Source: an uncultured Gammaproteobacteria bacterium (GTDB lineage: Bacteria > Pseudomonadota > Gammaproteobacteria > Arenicellales > UBA868). From it: a stretch of 20,455 bases of DNA. The notes under the pieces are model-generated. The model was not told where the DNA came from and did no database searches. It worked only from the letters and a program-made list of their open reading frames with translations. The stretch's first letter is position 1, and every line of letters starts with the position of its first letter. A program made the translations under genes and the position numbers. The DNA lies in the NCBI GenBank assembly GCA_913051905.1, contig CAJXBY010000030.1:1-20455 (forward strand), given 5' to 3'. This document shows, piece by piece, positions 8,217 through 15,269 of the stretch.

Positions 8217-8224
8217 AATCGACG

Positions 8225-9244
8225 ATGAAACACACGATGAAATCAGTGGTAAAAATGGCCGTTGGATTTTTGGCCTTCTGGGGTCTGACCAATCCGGCAA
8301 TCTCAGCCGACTTTAAATTTGATCTCGCCAACGAGTATCAAGCAAGCTCTTTGCCCGGTCAGACTGATGCTGACTTTGCAAAGATCGTCGCAATCACCAG
8401 CGGTGGTCGAATCGAGGTAACCAATCATCCCGGTGGTGGGCTCGGCTTTAAATCCCGGCAGCATTTCGAGGCCGTCATGGATGGGGCAGTCCCCATCGCC
8501 AGTACACCGATTTCCTCTCTGGAAAAGATCGAGCCCATTTTCGATCTCCAGAGCCTGCCGTTCATTACGACCACGGTAAATGAGACGGAAGCCATGTTTA
8601 TCGTGGCCAAGCCTTATTATGAAAAGGCGTTCAACAAGCACAACCAGACACTGTTGTACGGTGCGCCCTGGACGCCACAGGGCATCTGGGAACAGACCAA
8701 GATCCGTGCGCCAGAGGACCTCAAAGGTCTGAAAATCAGGACCTACAACGCGCAGGGTGCCGAAGTGTTGAAAGCTGCTGGAGCATCACCGATTCAGCTC
8801 AGCTGGGCGGACGTGATTCCAGCGTTGAGCAACGGCACGATCACCGGTGTTCTCACGTCGGATGAAGGTGGTGTGAACTCGAAGTTCTGGGAGCTGGGCT
8901 GCAAGTATTTCAACTCGATCGGTTTTGCCATGGGCATCAACGCCGTCGCAATGAATCTGGATGTCTACAACTCATTGCCGGAAGACATGAAGATTGCCCT
9001 ACGGGTCGCTGCAGACCGGGCCGAGCAGAAAGCCTGGAGTCGCGCAAGAAGCCGTGTTTCAGCCAATAAAGAGACTCTGAAGTCGGTAGGTGCTGAATAT
9101 GTCGAAGACGTGCCAGCGTCTGTGATCGACCACATCAAGACGGCTGCAGCACCGTTGAAGGAAGCCTGGATTAAGAACATGGGTCCAGATACGGCAGCCA
9201 AGATCATGGCCGAGTTTGATGCTTTCTACAAAGCGAATTACTAA
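8225..9244 (+). CDS. dctP: TRAP transporter solute-binding protein (DctP family)
   Basis: A 339-residue periplasmic binding protein. A signal peptide is evident: 'MKHTMKSVVKMAVGF...NPAISA', with likely cleavage after A28 before 'DFKFDLANEY'. The mature part shows DctP-type features: 'HPGGGLG', 'LKGLKIRTYNAQGAEVLKAAGASPIQLSWADVIPAL', carrying the family arginine that binds a substrate carboxylate, and 'NGTITGVLTS'. I place the start at ATG 8225, with GGAGG (8212-8216) eight bases upstream. A GTG at 8210 would put that site inside the coding region. It captures an organic-acid-type solute and delivers it to DctQM, which is Na+- or H+-coupled. The divergent placement beside the hyuA/hyuB operon suggests it feeds that pathway, but the substrate is not readable. 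Confidence 0.93.
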   Translation: MKHTMKSVVKMAVGFLAFWGLTNPAISADFKFDLANEYQASSLPGQTDADFAKIVAITSGGRIEVTNHPGGGLGFKSRQHFEAVMDGAVPIASTPISSLEKIEPIFDLQSLPFITTTVNETEAMFIVAKPYYEKAFNKHNQTLLYGAPWTPQGIWEQTKIRAPEDLKGLKIRTYNAQGAEVLKAAGASPIQLSWADVIPALSNGTITGVLTSDEGGVNSKFWELGCKYFNSIGFAMGINAVAMNLDVYNSLPEDMKIALRVAADRAEQKAWSRARSRVSANKETLKSVGAEYVEDVPASVIDHIKTAAAPLKEAWIKNMGPDTAAKIMAEFDAFYKANY

Positions 9245-9261
9245 AACCCGATCGGATTTCC

Positions 9262-9336
9262 ACTTGCCACTGGCGGTGGCTTAGAAACCAAGTCTACCGA
9301 GCCCCCGGTTGTCGGGGGCTCGGTGTACTGGCAAGT
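9262..9336 (+). other. Nested intercistronic RNA structure between dctP and dctQ
   Basis: A strong hairpin has 11-base perfect arms CCGAGCCCCCG (9297-9307) and CGGGGGCTCGG (9313-9323) around a 5-base loop, extendable by an A-T pair. It has no T-run, so it is more likely an mRNA-stabilising or attenuating hairpin than a full terminator. It is enclosed by a second perfect pair, ACTTGCCA (9262-9269) and TGGCAAGT (9329-9336), whose right arm covers the weak ribosome site of dctQ (start 9343). A small hairpin GCCAC (9266-9270)/GTGGC (9276-9280) competes for the left outer arm. Such elements plausibly keep the binding protein more abundant than the membrane subunits. Confidence 0.7.
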
Positions 9337-9342
9337 TAAATT

Positions 9343-9873
9343 ATGCAGGCATTTCAGAAGACCGTCTTTTTTGTATCCCGCACAGGCGCAATTTTGGCTG
9401 GGGCCATCATCATTTATATGGTGTGCCACATTCTTCTGGAAATTTTCGTGCGCAGTGTCTACAGCACGTCAACCTTTGCACTGGATGAGCTGATCGGATA
9501 CAGCGTAGCGGCCTGTGCTTATCTCGGGCTGGGATACACCCTCGAGAAGGGTGGTTTGATTCGGGTCAATCTGGTCTTGTCCAAGATAAATCCCCTGTCC
9601 CGCGCACGAAAAGTCATCGAGCTGTTGTGTTGTATCGGCACGCTGATCGCGATGGGTCTGCCGTTGTGGTATTTCGGTCGTAGCGTCATCAAGAAGTATG
9701 AGAGCGGCTACACGAGCGGCACCATGCTCAATGCAGAACAATGGATACCCGAGAGCTTTCTTCTGGTGGGCCTGATTATCTTCTGGATCCAGCTGTTCGC
9801 CTACACGCTGAGGGTCTTTGCGAACCAGGTAGACCTGGATTCGACCCGCTCAGCTAATCTCGGTATCGAGTAG
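9343..9873 (+). CDS. dctQ: TRAP transporter small membrane subunit (DctQ family)
   Basis: A 176-residue membrane protein with four hydrophobic segments at about residues 14-35, 46-66, 90-110 and 134-156, the standard DctQ arrangement. The first helix is followed by the family-type stretch 'EIFVRSVYSTSTFALDELIGYSVAACAYLGLGYTL', with the charged D/E near the start of helix 2. It bridges the DctP binding protein and the DctM permease in the inner membrane. The ATG at 9343 has only a poor ribosome site (AAG at 9333-9335), which the upstream RNA structure can cover. The gap to dctM is 33 bases. Identity is supported by length, topology and its position between dctP and dctM. Confidence 0.9.
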   Translation: MQAFQKTVFFVSRTGAILAGAIIIYMVCHILLEIFVRSVYSTSTFALDELIGYSVAACAYLGLGYTLEKGGLIRVNLVLSKINPLSRARKVIELLCCIGTLIAMGLPLWYFGRSVIKKYESGYTSGTMLNAEQWIPESFLLVGLIIFWIQLFAYTLRVFANQVDLDSTRSANLGIE

Positions 9874-9906
9874 CAAGCACCGTACGACTGTAGATCAGCA
9901 CACCCC

Positions 9907-11235
9907 ATGGGCGAACTGCTTTCCACCCAACCCCTTCTCGTTGCCGTACTGGTACTGCTGGTCATGTTCCTGTTTCTCGGAATGGGAATCTGGGTGTTTG
10001 CTGCTCTCACGCTGGTCAGTCTGACGGGTCTCGTGGTTTTCCTCGACATGCCGATCGATCGGCTCGGGGTCATCGTGAAAGGCACCATGTGGCGCACCGC
10101 CAATACGTGGGAGCTTGCGGCGATACCCATCTTCGTCTGGATGGGGGAACTGATATTCAGGACCGACATCTCTGAGCGCCTGTTTCGAGGGCTTGAGCCC
10201 TGGGTGGATCTGATACCGGGCCGGTTGTTTCACACCAATATCGCTGGCTGTACGCTGTTCGCGGCAGTCAGCGGATCAAGCGTCGCAACGACCGCAACCA
10301 TCGGTCGTATTACCACTTCCGCGCTCAAGGAACGCGGCTATAACGAGTGGCTGTCGGTCGGCTCGCTAGCGGGTGCAGGCAGCCTGGGGCTGATGATTCC
10401 ACCGTCGATCGTCATGATCATCTACGGTGTACTGGCAGAGGTCTCGATCGCGCGGTTGTTTGCTGCCGGCCTTTTTCCGGGATTGCTGGCGGCTGGCCTC
10501 TATTCCACATTCATCGCCGCCCGCTGCACGATTAATCCCAACTTGGTGCCCAAGCGTTCTGAAATACGCTATACCAACCGTGACCGTTTGCGCGGTCTGG
10601 TGCTCATGTCACCGATTCTCGTTCTGATACCGCTGGTCCTCGGGGGGATCTACAGCGGTCTGGCGACGCCCTCGGAAGCTGCGGCTCTGGGGTTGACGGG
10701 TACCTTGGTCATCACGATCGTGCTGCGGCAGCTCACCTGGAAAGTGTTCATCGAATCACTCGGTGGTGCGGTTCGTATCACCTGCATGGCACTTTCGATT
10801 CTGGTCGCAGCGGGTGTACTGTCTTCGGCCATGGGGTTTCTCCACATTCCCCAGGAGATCTCCAAGCTGATCGTGAAGCTGGATCCTGGCCCCTATGGGT
10901 TGATCCTCATGATCGGCATTTTTTATCTCGTGCTGGGCCTGTTCATGGAAGGCTTGTCGATTTGCGTGATGAGTCTGCCGATTACTCTGCCACTCATCAT
11001 CGCGGCCGGTTACGATCCGATCTGGTTCGGCATTTTTCTCGTCATTACCGTCGAACTGGCACAGGTCACGCCGCCCGTCGGTTTCAATCTATTTGTTCTG
11101 CAGGCGCTGTCCGGTAAACCGATCGAGAAAGTGGCCGTGGCTGCATTTCCGTTTTTTCTCCTTCTGGCGTCCACTGCCGTTCTGCTGGTCATCTTCCCAC
11201 AGATCGCATTGTGGTTACCGGACGTGCTTTACTGA
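9907..11235 (+). CDS. dctM: TRAP transporter large permease (DctM family)
   Basis: A 442-residue, strongly hydrophobic protein with about 11-13 membrane segments, normal for DctM. Family motifs are 'SGSSVATTATIGRIT', 'GSLAGAGSLGLMIPPSIVMIIYG' (the conserved G-x-L-G-x-x-I-P-P-S), 'TPSEAAALG' and, near the C-terminus, 'VELAQVTPPVGFNLFVLQAL'. It is the transport subunit that moves the DctP-bound solute across the inner membrane with an ion gradient. ATG 9907 gives the expected hydrophobic N-terminus, yet no Shine-Dalgarno is visible in the 33-base gap after dctQ, so coupling to dctQ translation is likely. It ends the TRAP operon and converges on the SDR gene 73 bases away, with no convincing terminator between them. 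Confidence 0.94.
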   Translation: MGELLSTQPLLVAVLVLLVMFLFLGMGIWVFAALTLVSLTGLVVFLDMPIDRLGVIVKGTMWRTANTWELAAIPIFVWMGELIFRTDISERLFRGLEPWVDLIPGRLFHTNIAGCTLFAAVSGSSVATTATIGRITTSALKERGYNEWLSVGSLAGAGSLGLMIPPSIVMIIYGVLAEVSIARLFAAGLFPGLLAAGLYSTFIAARCTINPNLVPKRSEIRYTNRDRLRGLVLMSPILVLIPLVLGGIYSGLATPSEAAALGLTGTLVITIVLRQLTWKVFIESLGGAVRITCMALSILVAAGVLSSAMGFLHIPQEISKLIVKLDPGPYGLILMIGIFYLVLGLFMEGLSICVMSLPITLPLIIAAGYDPIWFGIFLVITVELAQVTPPVGFNLFVLQALSGKPIEKVAVAAFPFFLLLASTAVLLVIFPQIALWLPDVLY

Positions 11236-11308
11236 CCTGCTGACCGGCCGGGAGTGCGCCGGAACGGTGTCAACGCTGGCGCGACCGGCCACAGGCCATT
11301 GCCTTTTT

Positions 11309-12100
11309 CTACACGACCGGTGACATACCGCCGTCGATATTGATCGATGCGCCGGTCACATAGCTTGCCCGGGGTGACGCCAGAAAGCAGATGACTTCTC
11401 CGGCCTCCATCGCTTCACCGACCCGGCCAAGCGGCACATTGGCCGCCATGCTCTGCCAGTGATCATCGAGTGAATAGCCGGGATCTTTCTCGTGCGCCAG
11501 GGCCCAGGATGCGCGATGCTGGCCGCTCTTGATCAGGCCAATACAGATCGTGTTGACCCGGATATTGAATTCTGCAAATTCCTTGGACCAGGTCTTGGTC
11601 AGCGAAATTCCAGCCGCCCGGGACAGCGCAGTCGGCTGTGTGCCGGCAGTCGGCGCTTTGCCGCCGGGAGTGGTGGTGTTGATGATCACTGCCGAGTCGG
11701 ACTGCTTAAGAAATGGCAGGGCATGCCGGGTGCCGTACACCGCCCCGTAGACCTTGAGCTCAATGTCTGCAGTCATTTTTTCGTTCGTCATGTCTTCGAG
11801 TCGGGACGTCGACGAGGTGCCAGCATTGTTGACCAGTATGTCGAGCCCGCCCCACTCGTCTGTCACCCTGGCGATCAGGGCCGCCACCGAAGATTCGTCC
11901 CGTACATCGGTCGATACGCCGATCACCGGATTTTCTGTCTGCGACGAGATCTCAGAAACAGCGTCATCCAGACGGCCCTGGTCACGGGCGGCCACTGCCA
12001 CGCGGGCCCCTTCACGTGACAGGGACAATGCGGCCGCCTTGCCGATCCCGTCGCTGCCGCCGGTGATAACGGCCACTTTACCTTCCAGTCCAAGATTCAT
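11309..12100 (-). CDS. SDR-fold (Rossmann) protein with altered catalytic tetrad
   Basis: A 263-residue classical-length short-chain dehydrogenase/reductase. The cofactor loop 'TGGSDGIG' (13-20), 'NNAG' (91-94) and the C-terminal 'YVTGASINIDGG' are intact. The usual N-S-Y-K tetrad is not: by my alignment the helix-4 Asn is K116 ('IELKVYG'), the Ser lies in 'INTTT' (142-144), and YxxxK is T157-A-L-S-R161 ('PTALSRAAGISLTK'). NAD(P) binding is probable; ordinary alcohol/ketone redox chemistry is uncertain. The start ATG at 12100 has AGGAG eight bases upstream. It is the most downstream gene on this strand before the convergent dctM. It may belong to a divergent SDR subgroup with its own chemistry rather than being inactive. 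Confidence 0.88.
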   Translation of the reverse strand: MNLGLEGKVAVITGGSDGIGKAAALSLSREGARVAVAARDQGRLDDAVSEISSQTENPVIGVSTDVRDESSVAALIARVTDEWGGLDILVNNAGTSSTSRLEDMTNEKMTADIELKVYGAVYGTRHALPFLKQSDSAVIINTTTPGGKAPTAGTQPTALSRAAGISLTKTWSKEFAEFNIRVNTICIGLIKSGQHRASWALAHEKDPGYSLDDHWQSMAANVPLGRVGEAMEAGEVICFLASPRASYVTGASINIDGGMSPVV

Positions 12101-12199
12101 CTCTTCAACTCCTGTTTGGGTGACTTCAATGGTGTGGGCAATGAGGTGCTGCGGCTGTACCCGAATCCGGTCGGAGTTCCCTCCCTCGCCGGTTAGGTA

Positions 12200-13246
12200 T
12201 CACCAGGTGCTCGCATAGCCCTGAAACGTTCGGCCAATTGCCCGGATATCCTGCAACAGTTCGCGCACCTCGCCGTCAGGAAGTTCTTCGGGCAGGTCCA
12301 GAGTCAGGCTGTCGCTGTGGCCGGCATATCGCTGGGCGAGCTTTTCCGGAAGAGCGTCGTACGGAGCAACCACAGCAAAAGTCTCCAGCACTTCGTCCGG
12401 TACTTCGGCCGCCATCTGTGACCATTGGCCCTTTCTGGACATCTCGTGCAGCTTGAGCCCCAGGTCCTCCCAGCCATGGATGGCCAGAACGTCATGGTAG
12501 GTGCGTGTTGAGCCGTAGAACGCAAGACGGTAGCGGACGTTTTCACGCTCCGCGTGCAGGGCAGCTTCATCCTTGCCGGTGACGATAAATCCGCCTCCCC
12601 AGATGTCGAATGCGCTGCGTTCCCGCCCAGACCGGGCCAGGCCTTTGGTGATTTCGGGCAGGGCGACCTCTTCGACGTACCTACGGGTCGCGAAGGGGTG
12701 CAGTCTTACGCCGTCACAGACCTCTCCGGCAAGACGCAGTAGAGCCGGGCGCACAGCAGCTATTGTGATGGGGATGGGTCCGAGGCCCGATGGTTTCGGC
12801 GAGAATTCGGGTGTCATCAGGGTGAAGGAATAGTGGTCGCCCTGGAAATCGAGCTTTTCACCGAATTCCCAGCAGCGCCAAATGGCTCGCAGGGCACCGA
12901 TGTATTCCTTGAGACGCGGTTGCGGGGCTGACCAAGGCACGCTGAAACGCCGCTCATTATGCCCCTTGACCTGGGTCCCAAGACCCAGGGTGAATCGGCC
13001 TGACGACTGCACATGCAGGTCCCAGGCTGTGGTGGCAATCACCAAGGGACTGCGCGGAAAACAGACCGCAATGGCCGTGCCGAGTCGGATTCTCTCGGTG
13101 GCAGCGGCGGCAAAGGCGAGCGGTATGAACGGATCGTTGGCGAGTTCAAATGTCAGAGCACCATCAATGCCCAGCGCTTCTGCTGCTGCGGCTGCGGGAC
13201 CCGTCGTTCGCCAGTCGTCGATTGGGATGGGTGTTTCAATTCTCAA
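12200..13246 (-). CDS. LLM-class flavin/F420-dependent oxidoreductase (luciferase-like)
   Basis: A 348-residue luciferase-like monooxygenase-family TIM barrel. Family features are 'AAAAEALGIDGALTFELANDPFIPLAFAA' near the N-terminus, 'ERIRLGTAIAV', 'SSGRFTLGLGTQVKGHNERRFSVPWS' and 'ALRAIW'. The overall pattern resembles the subgroup annotated as F420-dependent (TIGR03617 type), although FMNH2 use is possible and no F420 biosynthesis gene is seen. The start is TTG at 13246: AAGGAG lies six bases upstream and the nearby ATG (13263) is out of frame. It probably catalyses hydride transfer or monooxygenation of a small organic substrate. It sits between nudC (36 bases upstream) and the SDR gene (99 bases downstream) and may share their transcript. 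No membrane segments or signal peptide are seen. Confidence 0.87.
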   Translation of the reverse strand: MRIETPIPIDDWRTTGPAAAAAEALGIDGALTFELANDPFIPLAFAAAATERIRLGTAIAVCFPRSPLVIATTAWDLHVQSSGRFTLGLGTQVKGHNERRFSVPWSAPQPRLKEYIGALRAIWRCWEFGEKLDFQGDHYSFTLMTPEFSPKPSGLGPIPITIAAVRPALLRLAGEVCDGVRLHPFATRRYVEEVALPEITKGLARSGRERSAFDIWGGGFIVTGKDEAALHAERENVRYRLAFYGSTRTYHDVLAIHGWEDLGLKLHEMSRKGQWSQMAAEVPDEVLETFAVVAPYDALPEKLAQRYAGHSDSLTLDLPEELPDGEVRELLQDIRAIGRTFQGYASTW

Positions 13247-13252
13247 CAGTTG

Positions 13253-13258
13253 CTCCTT
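13253..13258 (-). promoter_or_regulatory. Shine-Dalgarno site supporting a TTG start
   Basis: The minus strand reads AAGGAG six bases before TTG at 13246. The upstream ATG at 13263 is out of frame, so this site decides the unusual start codon. Confidence 0.7.
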
Positions 13259-13282
13259 GTCATAGTGGTCTGTTCCGCAGCG

Positions 13283-14290
13283 TCAGACAGGCCGGGCCTG
13301 GGCGGAATCTGCGGCTGCCGGCAGTCCGTATGTCAGCCAGTGCTTGATCAGGTGGTGCGCGATGGCGATGGGCCGCGGGGCTGACAGCTCTTCGCTCTGA
13401 CCGGCAAAAAGTGCCTGAACCTCGCCCCTAGCGAACCACCTGGCCCATTCCAGTTCATTGTAGTTGACGTCCAGCGTCATCTGTTGGGCGACCCCAAAAC
13501 AGCCGATCATGAGTGTCGCCGGAAACGGCCAGGGTTGACTTGTAAAGTAGCGGACTGTACCGATCTCTACGCCCGCTTCTTCGGCGATCTCCCGCCGAAC
13601 CGCTTCTTCAATGCTTTCGCCGGGTTCCATATAGCCCGCCAACGCTGAAACCAGATTACCGGGGTAACCGGGGTTCCGGCCCAGCAGACAGTGCTGGCCA
13701 TCGGCCGACACCACCAGCATGATGACGACCGGATCGACTCGGGGGAAAACAACCACGTTGCAGGTGGTGGACGTGCATCGGCGTTGAGAACCGGCGTTCT
13801 GCGGGCGCGTGGTTGCACCACAGCGTGCACAATAGGGGTTCTGCATGTTCCAGTTCAGGAGTGACCGGGCCTGGGCCACGATCGCAGCGCGGCCGTCGCC
13901 AAGTTGCGCGGCGGCGGACCGCGCATCGACAAAACCGGCTCCGCCGGGTTCGAGGAGAAACGTGTCTTCCTCTGCAATTGAAGCCGCAAAGCAGGCGTTG
14001 CCTTCTTGATCGAGACCCAGAAATATGCTCGCACTCTCGGCAGTGACGTGATCGGGCAGTCGGTCAGCGGCCACCCAGTACAGGTCTGGGAACGGCTCTC
14101 GGCACATGGCGACTTTGAGTTCCCAGAACGGCAGATAACGGGTCTTCGGGTGACGGCGGCACGATTCCAGCCAGCCCGCATTCTCGCGATTGCGATCCGC
14201 GCGATGGAGCAGACTTCCAGTATACGGAACACCGGGTCCTTCGCGGTCCAGGGCCGAAATGGGAAAGCCGTCGGTCTTAACGGATTGCAT
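13283..14290 (-). CDS. nudC: NAD(+) diphosphatase / NADH pyrophosphatase, Nudix family
   Basis: A 335-residue NudC-type enzyme. The zinc ribbon is C154-x2-C157 ... C172-x4-C177. The Nudix box 'GYMEPGESIEEAVRREIAEEAGV' (219-241) carries the full Gx5Ex7REUxEExGU signature. The NADH-specific motif 'SQPWPFP' (251-257) follows, with Ala rather than the commoner Ser at the next position. It hydrolyses NAD(H) to NMN(H) and AMP, and homologs also remove NAD caps from RNA. The N-terminal ~145 residues match the variable NudC N-terminal domain. ATG 14290 has AGGAG seven bases upstream. It follows def with a 59-base gap on the same strand. Cytoplasmic, housekeeping; confident. Confidence 0.94.
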   Translation of the reverse strand: MQSVKTDGFPISALDREGPGVPYTGSLLHRADRNRENAGWLESCRRHPKTRYLPFWELKVAMCREPFPDLYWVAADRLPDHVTAESASIFLGLDQEGNACFAASIAEEDTFLLEPGGAGFVDARSAAAQLGDGRAAIVAQARSLLNWNMQNPYCARCGATTRPQNAGSQRRCTSTTCNVVVFPRVDPVVIMLVVSADGQHCLLGRNPGYPGNLVSALAGYMEPGESIEEAVRREIAEEAGVEIGTVRYFTSQPWPFPATLMIGCFGVAQQMTLDVNYNELEWARWFARGEVQALFAGQSEELSAPRPIAIAHHLIKHWLTYGLPAAADSAQARPV

Positions 14291-14349
14291 CTCAGAACTC
14301 CTGGGGATATCGGGTCTGCAGTTCTTTTTGCCTGGTTCGCATGGGCGCG

Positions 14350-14928
14350 CTAACTGCCGTACCGTTCGACCAGGGCCGACACGTCTTTGGCCACTTTGTC
14401 GAGGTGGTAGCGTTGAAAATTTTCCAGTGTCACGATACTGGTCGGATCTTCGATGCGGTCAAGAAAAAGTTTTCCGTCCAGGTGATCGACCTCATGCTGG
14501 TAGGTCGCCGCGGTCATGCCCTTAACCACCGTCGAGATTTCGTTTCCGTCACGGTCCATGGCGCGCACTTCGACCTCGCAGTGCCGGCGAACCTGGCCTC
14601 TGAGGTCGGGTATGCTCAGACAGCCCTCGTAGTTGGTGAACATTGCGTCACCCACCGGCGTCAGTATCGGATTGACCAGTATGGTCAGCGGAATATTCGG
14701 CCGGTAGGGATAACGCGGGTTTTCCCTCACTTCCACAGCACAGATTCTGAGCGACTGGTAGACCTGGTTTGCAGCCAGACCTGCCCCGTTGGCTTCACGC
14801 ATCGTCTCAACCAGATCGTCCAGGAATCCCTGCATCTCATCGGTATTGAGTTCTTCCCGGGTCAGTGTACGGGTCGGTGTTCGAAGCACGGGATGCCCGA
14901 TCTGGGCGATTCGCAGTGGGCGATGCAT
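14350..14928 (-). CDS. def: Peptide deformylase
   Basis: A 192-residue peptide deformylase that removes the formyl group from nascent N-terminal methionine. All three active-site motifs are intact: 'GAGLAANQ' (48-55), 'EGCLSIP' (101-107) with the metal ligand C103, and 'QHEVDHLDG' (144-152) with H145, E146 and H149. The start at 14928 is backed by AAGGAGG five bases upstream. The N-terminus 'IAQIGHPVLR' is standard. The usual partner fmt is absent, so this may be a second, stand-alone deformylase. It heads a minus-strand run with nudC and probably the LLM and SDR genes. A poor minus-strand promoter (TAAAAA at 14966-14971 with TGCACT at 14989-14994, 17-base spacing) is possible. Confidence 0.95.
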   Translation of the reverse strand: MHRPLRIAQIGHPVLRTPTRTLTREELNTDEMQGFLDDLVETMREANGAGLAANQVYQSLRICAVEVRENPRYPYRPNIPLTILVNPILTPVGDAMFTNYEGCLSIPDLRGQVRRHCEVEVRAMDRDGNEISTVVKGMTAATYQHEVDHLDGKLFLDRIEDPTSIVTLENFQRYHLDKVAKDVSALVERYGS

Positions 14929-15025
14929 GATTGCCTCCTTGGCCTTGGTTATTGAGCAAAGTGTATTTTTACCACGCGGCGGATCGAAAGTGCAGGCCAG
15001 GCCTGGAACGGGAATCGCCCAACGG

Positions 15026-15055
15026 TAATTAGTTGCCGATTTTAATCAGTTCCGA
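15026..15055. repeat. Imperfect direct repeat in the intergenic region
   Basis: TAATTAGTTGCCGA (15026-15039) recurs as TAATCAGTTCCGA (15043-15055), one substitution and one deletion apart, with a 17-base period. It could be a pair of same-face regulator sites or chance. Confidence 0.3.
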
Positions 15056-15175
15056 ATCTCGGCTGGCCAGCTGGACGTCGATCACGGTCCAGGTGGATTG
15101 CCACGAGGTACAGTCGGGACAGCTATCGATCGCCGCGAGTCAGGGCCGCGTTTCAAATAATCTTCGGCAGGACGG

Positions 15176-15184
15176 TGATATATT
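15176..15184 (+). promoter_or_regulatory. Candidate extended -10 promoter for the TauD-like cluster
   Basis: TGATATATT: the TG plus one base, then TATATT (five of six matches to TATAAT), about 96 bases before the ATG at 15280. No clear -35 is seen at standard spacing, as expected for an extended -10 promoter. Transcription would start near 15191, inside the palindrome at 15185-15196. Confidence 0.45.
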
Positions 15185-15196
15185 CTTGTTAACAAG
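15185..15196. promoter_or_regulatory. Perfect palindrome CTTGTTAACAAG, candidate operator
   Basis: A perfect 12-base palindrome directly after the extended -10 motif. It is further flanked by ATATT (15180-15184) and AATAT (15199-15203) as outer arms with a two-base offset. A dimeric repressor bound here would cover the predicted transcription start. The regulator is not in the window. Confidence 0.5.
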
Positions 15197-15233
15197 CAAA
15201 TATCGCTGCTGGTGTTCTTTCACTTCCGGTAGT

Positions 15234-15269
15234 CTCGAGGACTCGGTCCGAGTCCCATTCACAATCGAG
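15234..15269 (+). other. Leader hairpin upstream of the TauD-like gene
   Basis: The inverted repeat GGACTCGGTCCGAGTCC (15239-15255) has 8-base arms around one base and would fold as a 7-bp, 3-base-loop hairpin. It is embraced by CTCGA (15234-15238) and TCGAG (15265-15269). The latter includes the only GAG that could serve as a ribosome site for ATG 15280, so folding could limit translation. No T-run follows, so it is not a standard terminator. Confidence 0.5.

Noticed and set aside
8210..8224. GTG at 8210 as the dctP start
   Set aside because: It would place the strong GGAGG inside the coding region; ATG 8225 has ideal spacing and gives a normal signal peptide.
11236..11308. Bidirectional terminator between dctM and the SDR gene
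   Set aside because: Only 4-5 base stems (e.g. 11244-11248/11258-11262) and repeated GACCGG words are present; the short T-run at 11303-11307 lacks a solid stem.
15245..15260. tRNA T-arm-like string GGTCCGAGTCCC
   Set aside because: No acceptor stem, anticodon arm or CCA end can be built around it; the string is explained by the GGACTCGGTCCGAGTCC inverted repeat.
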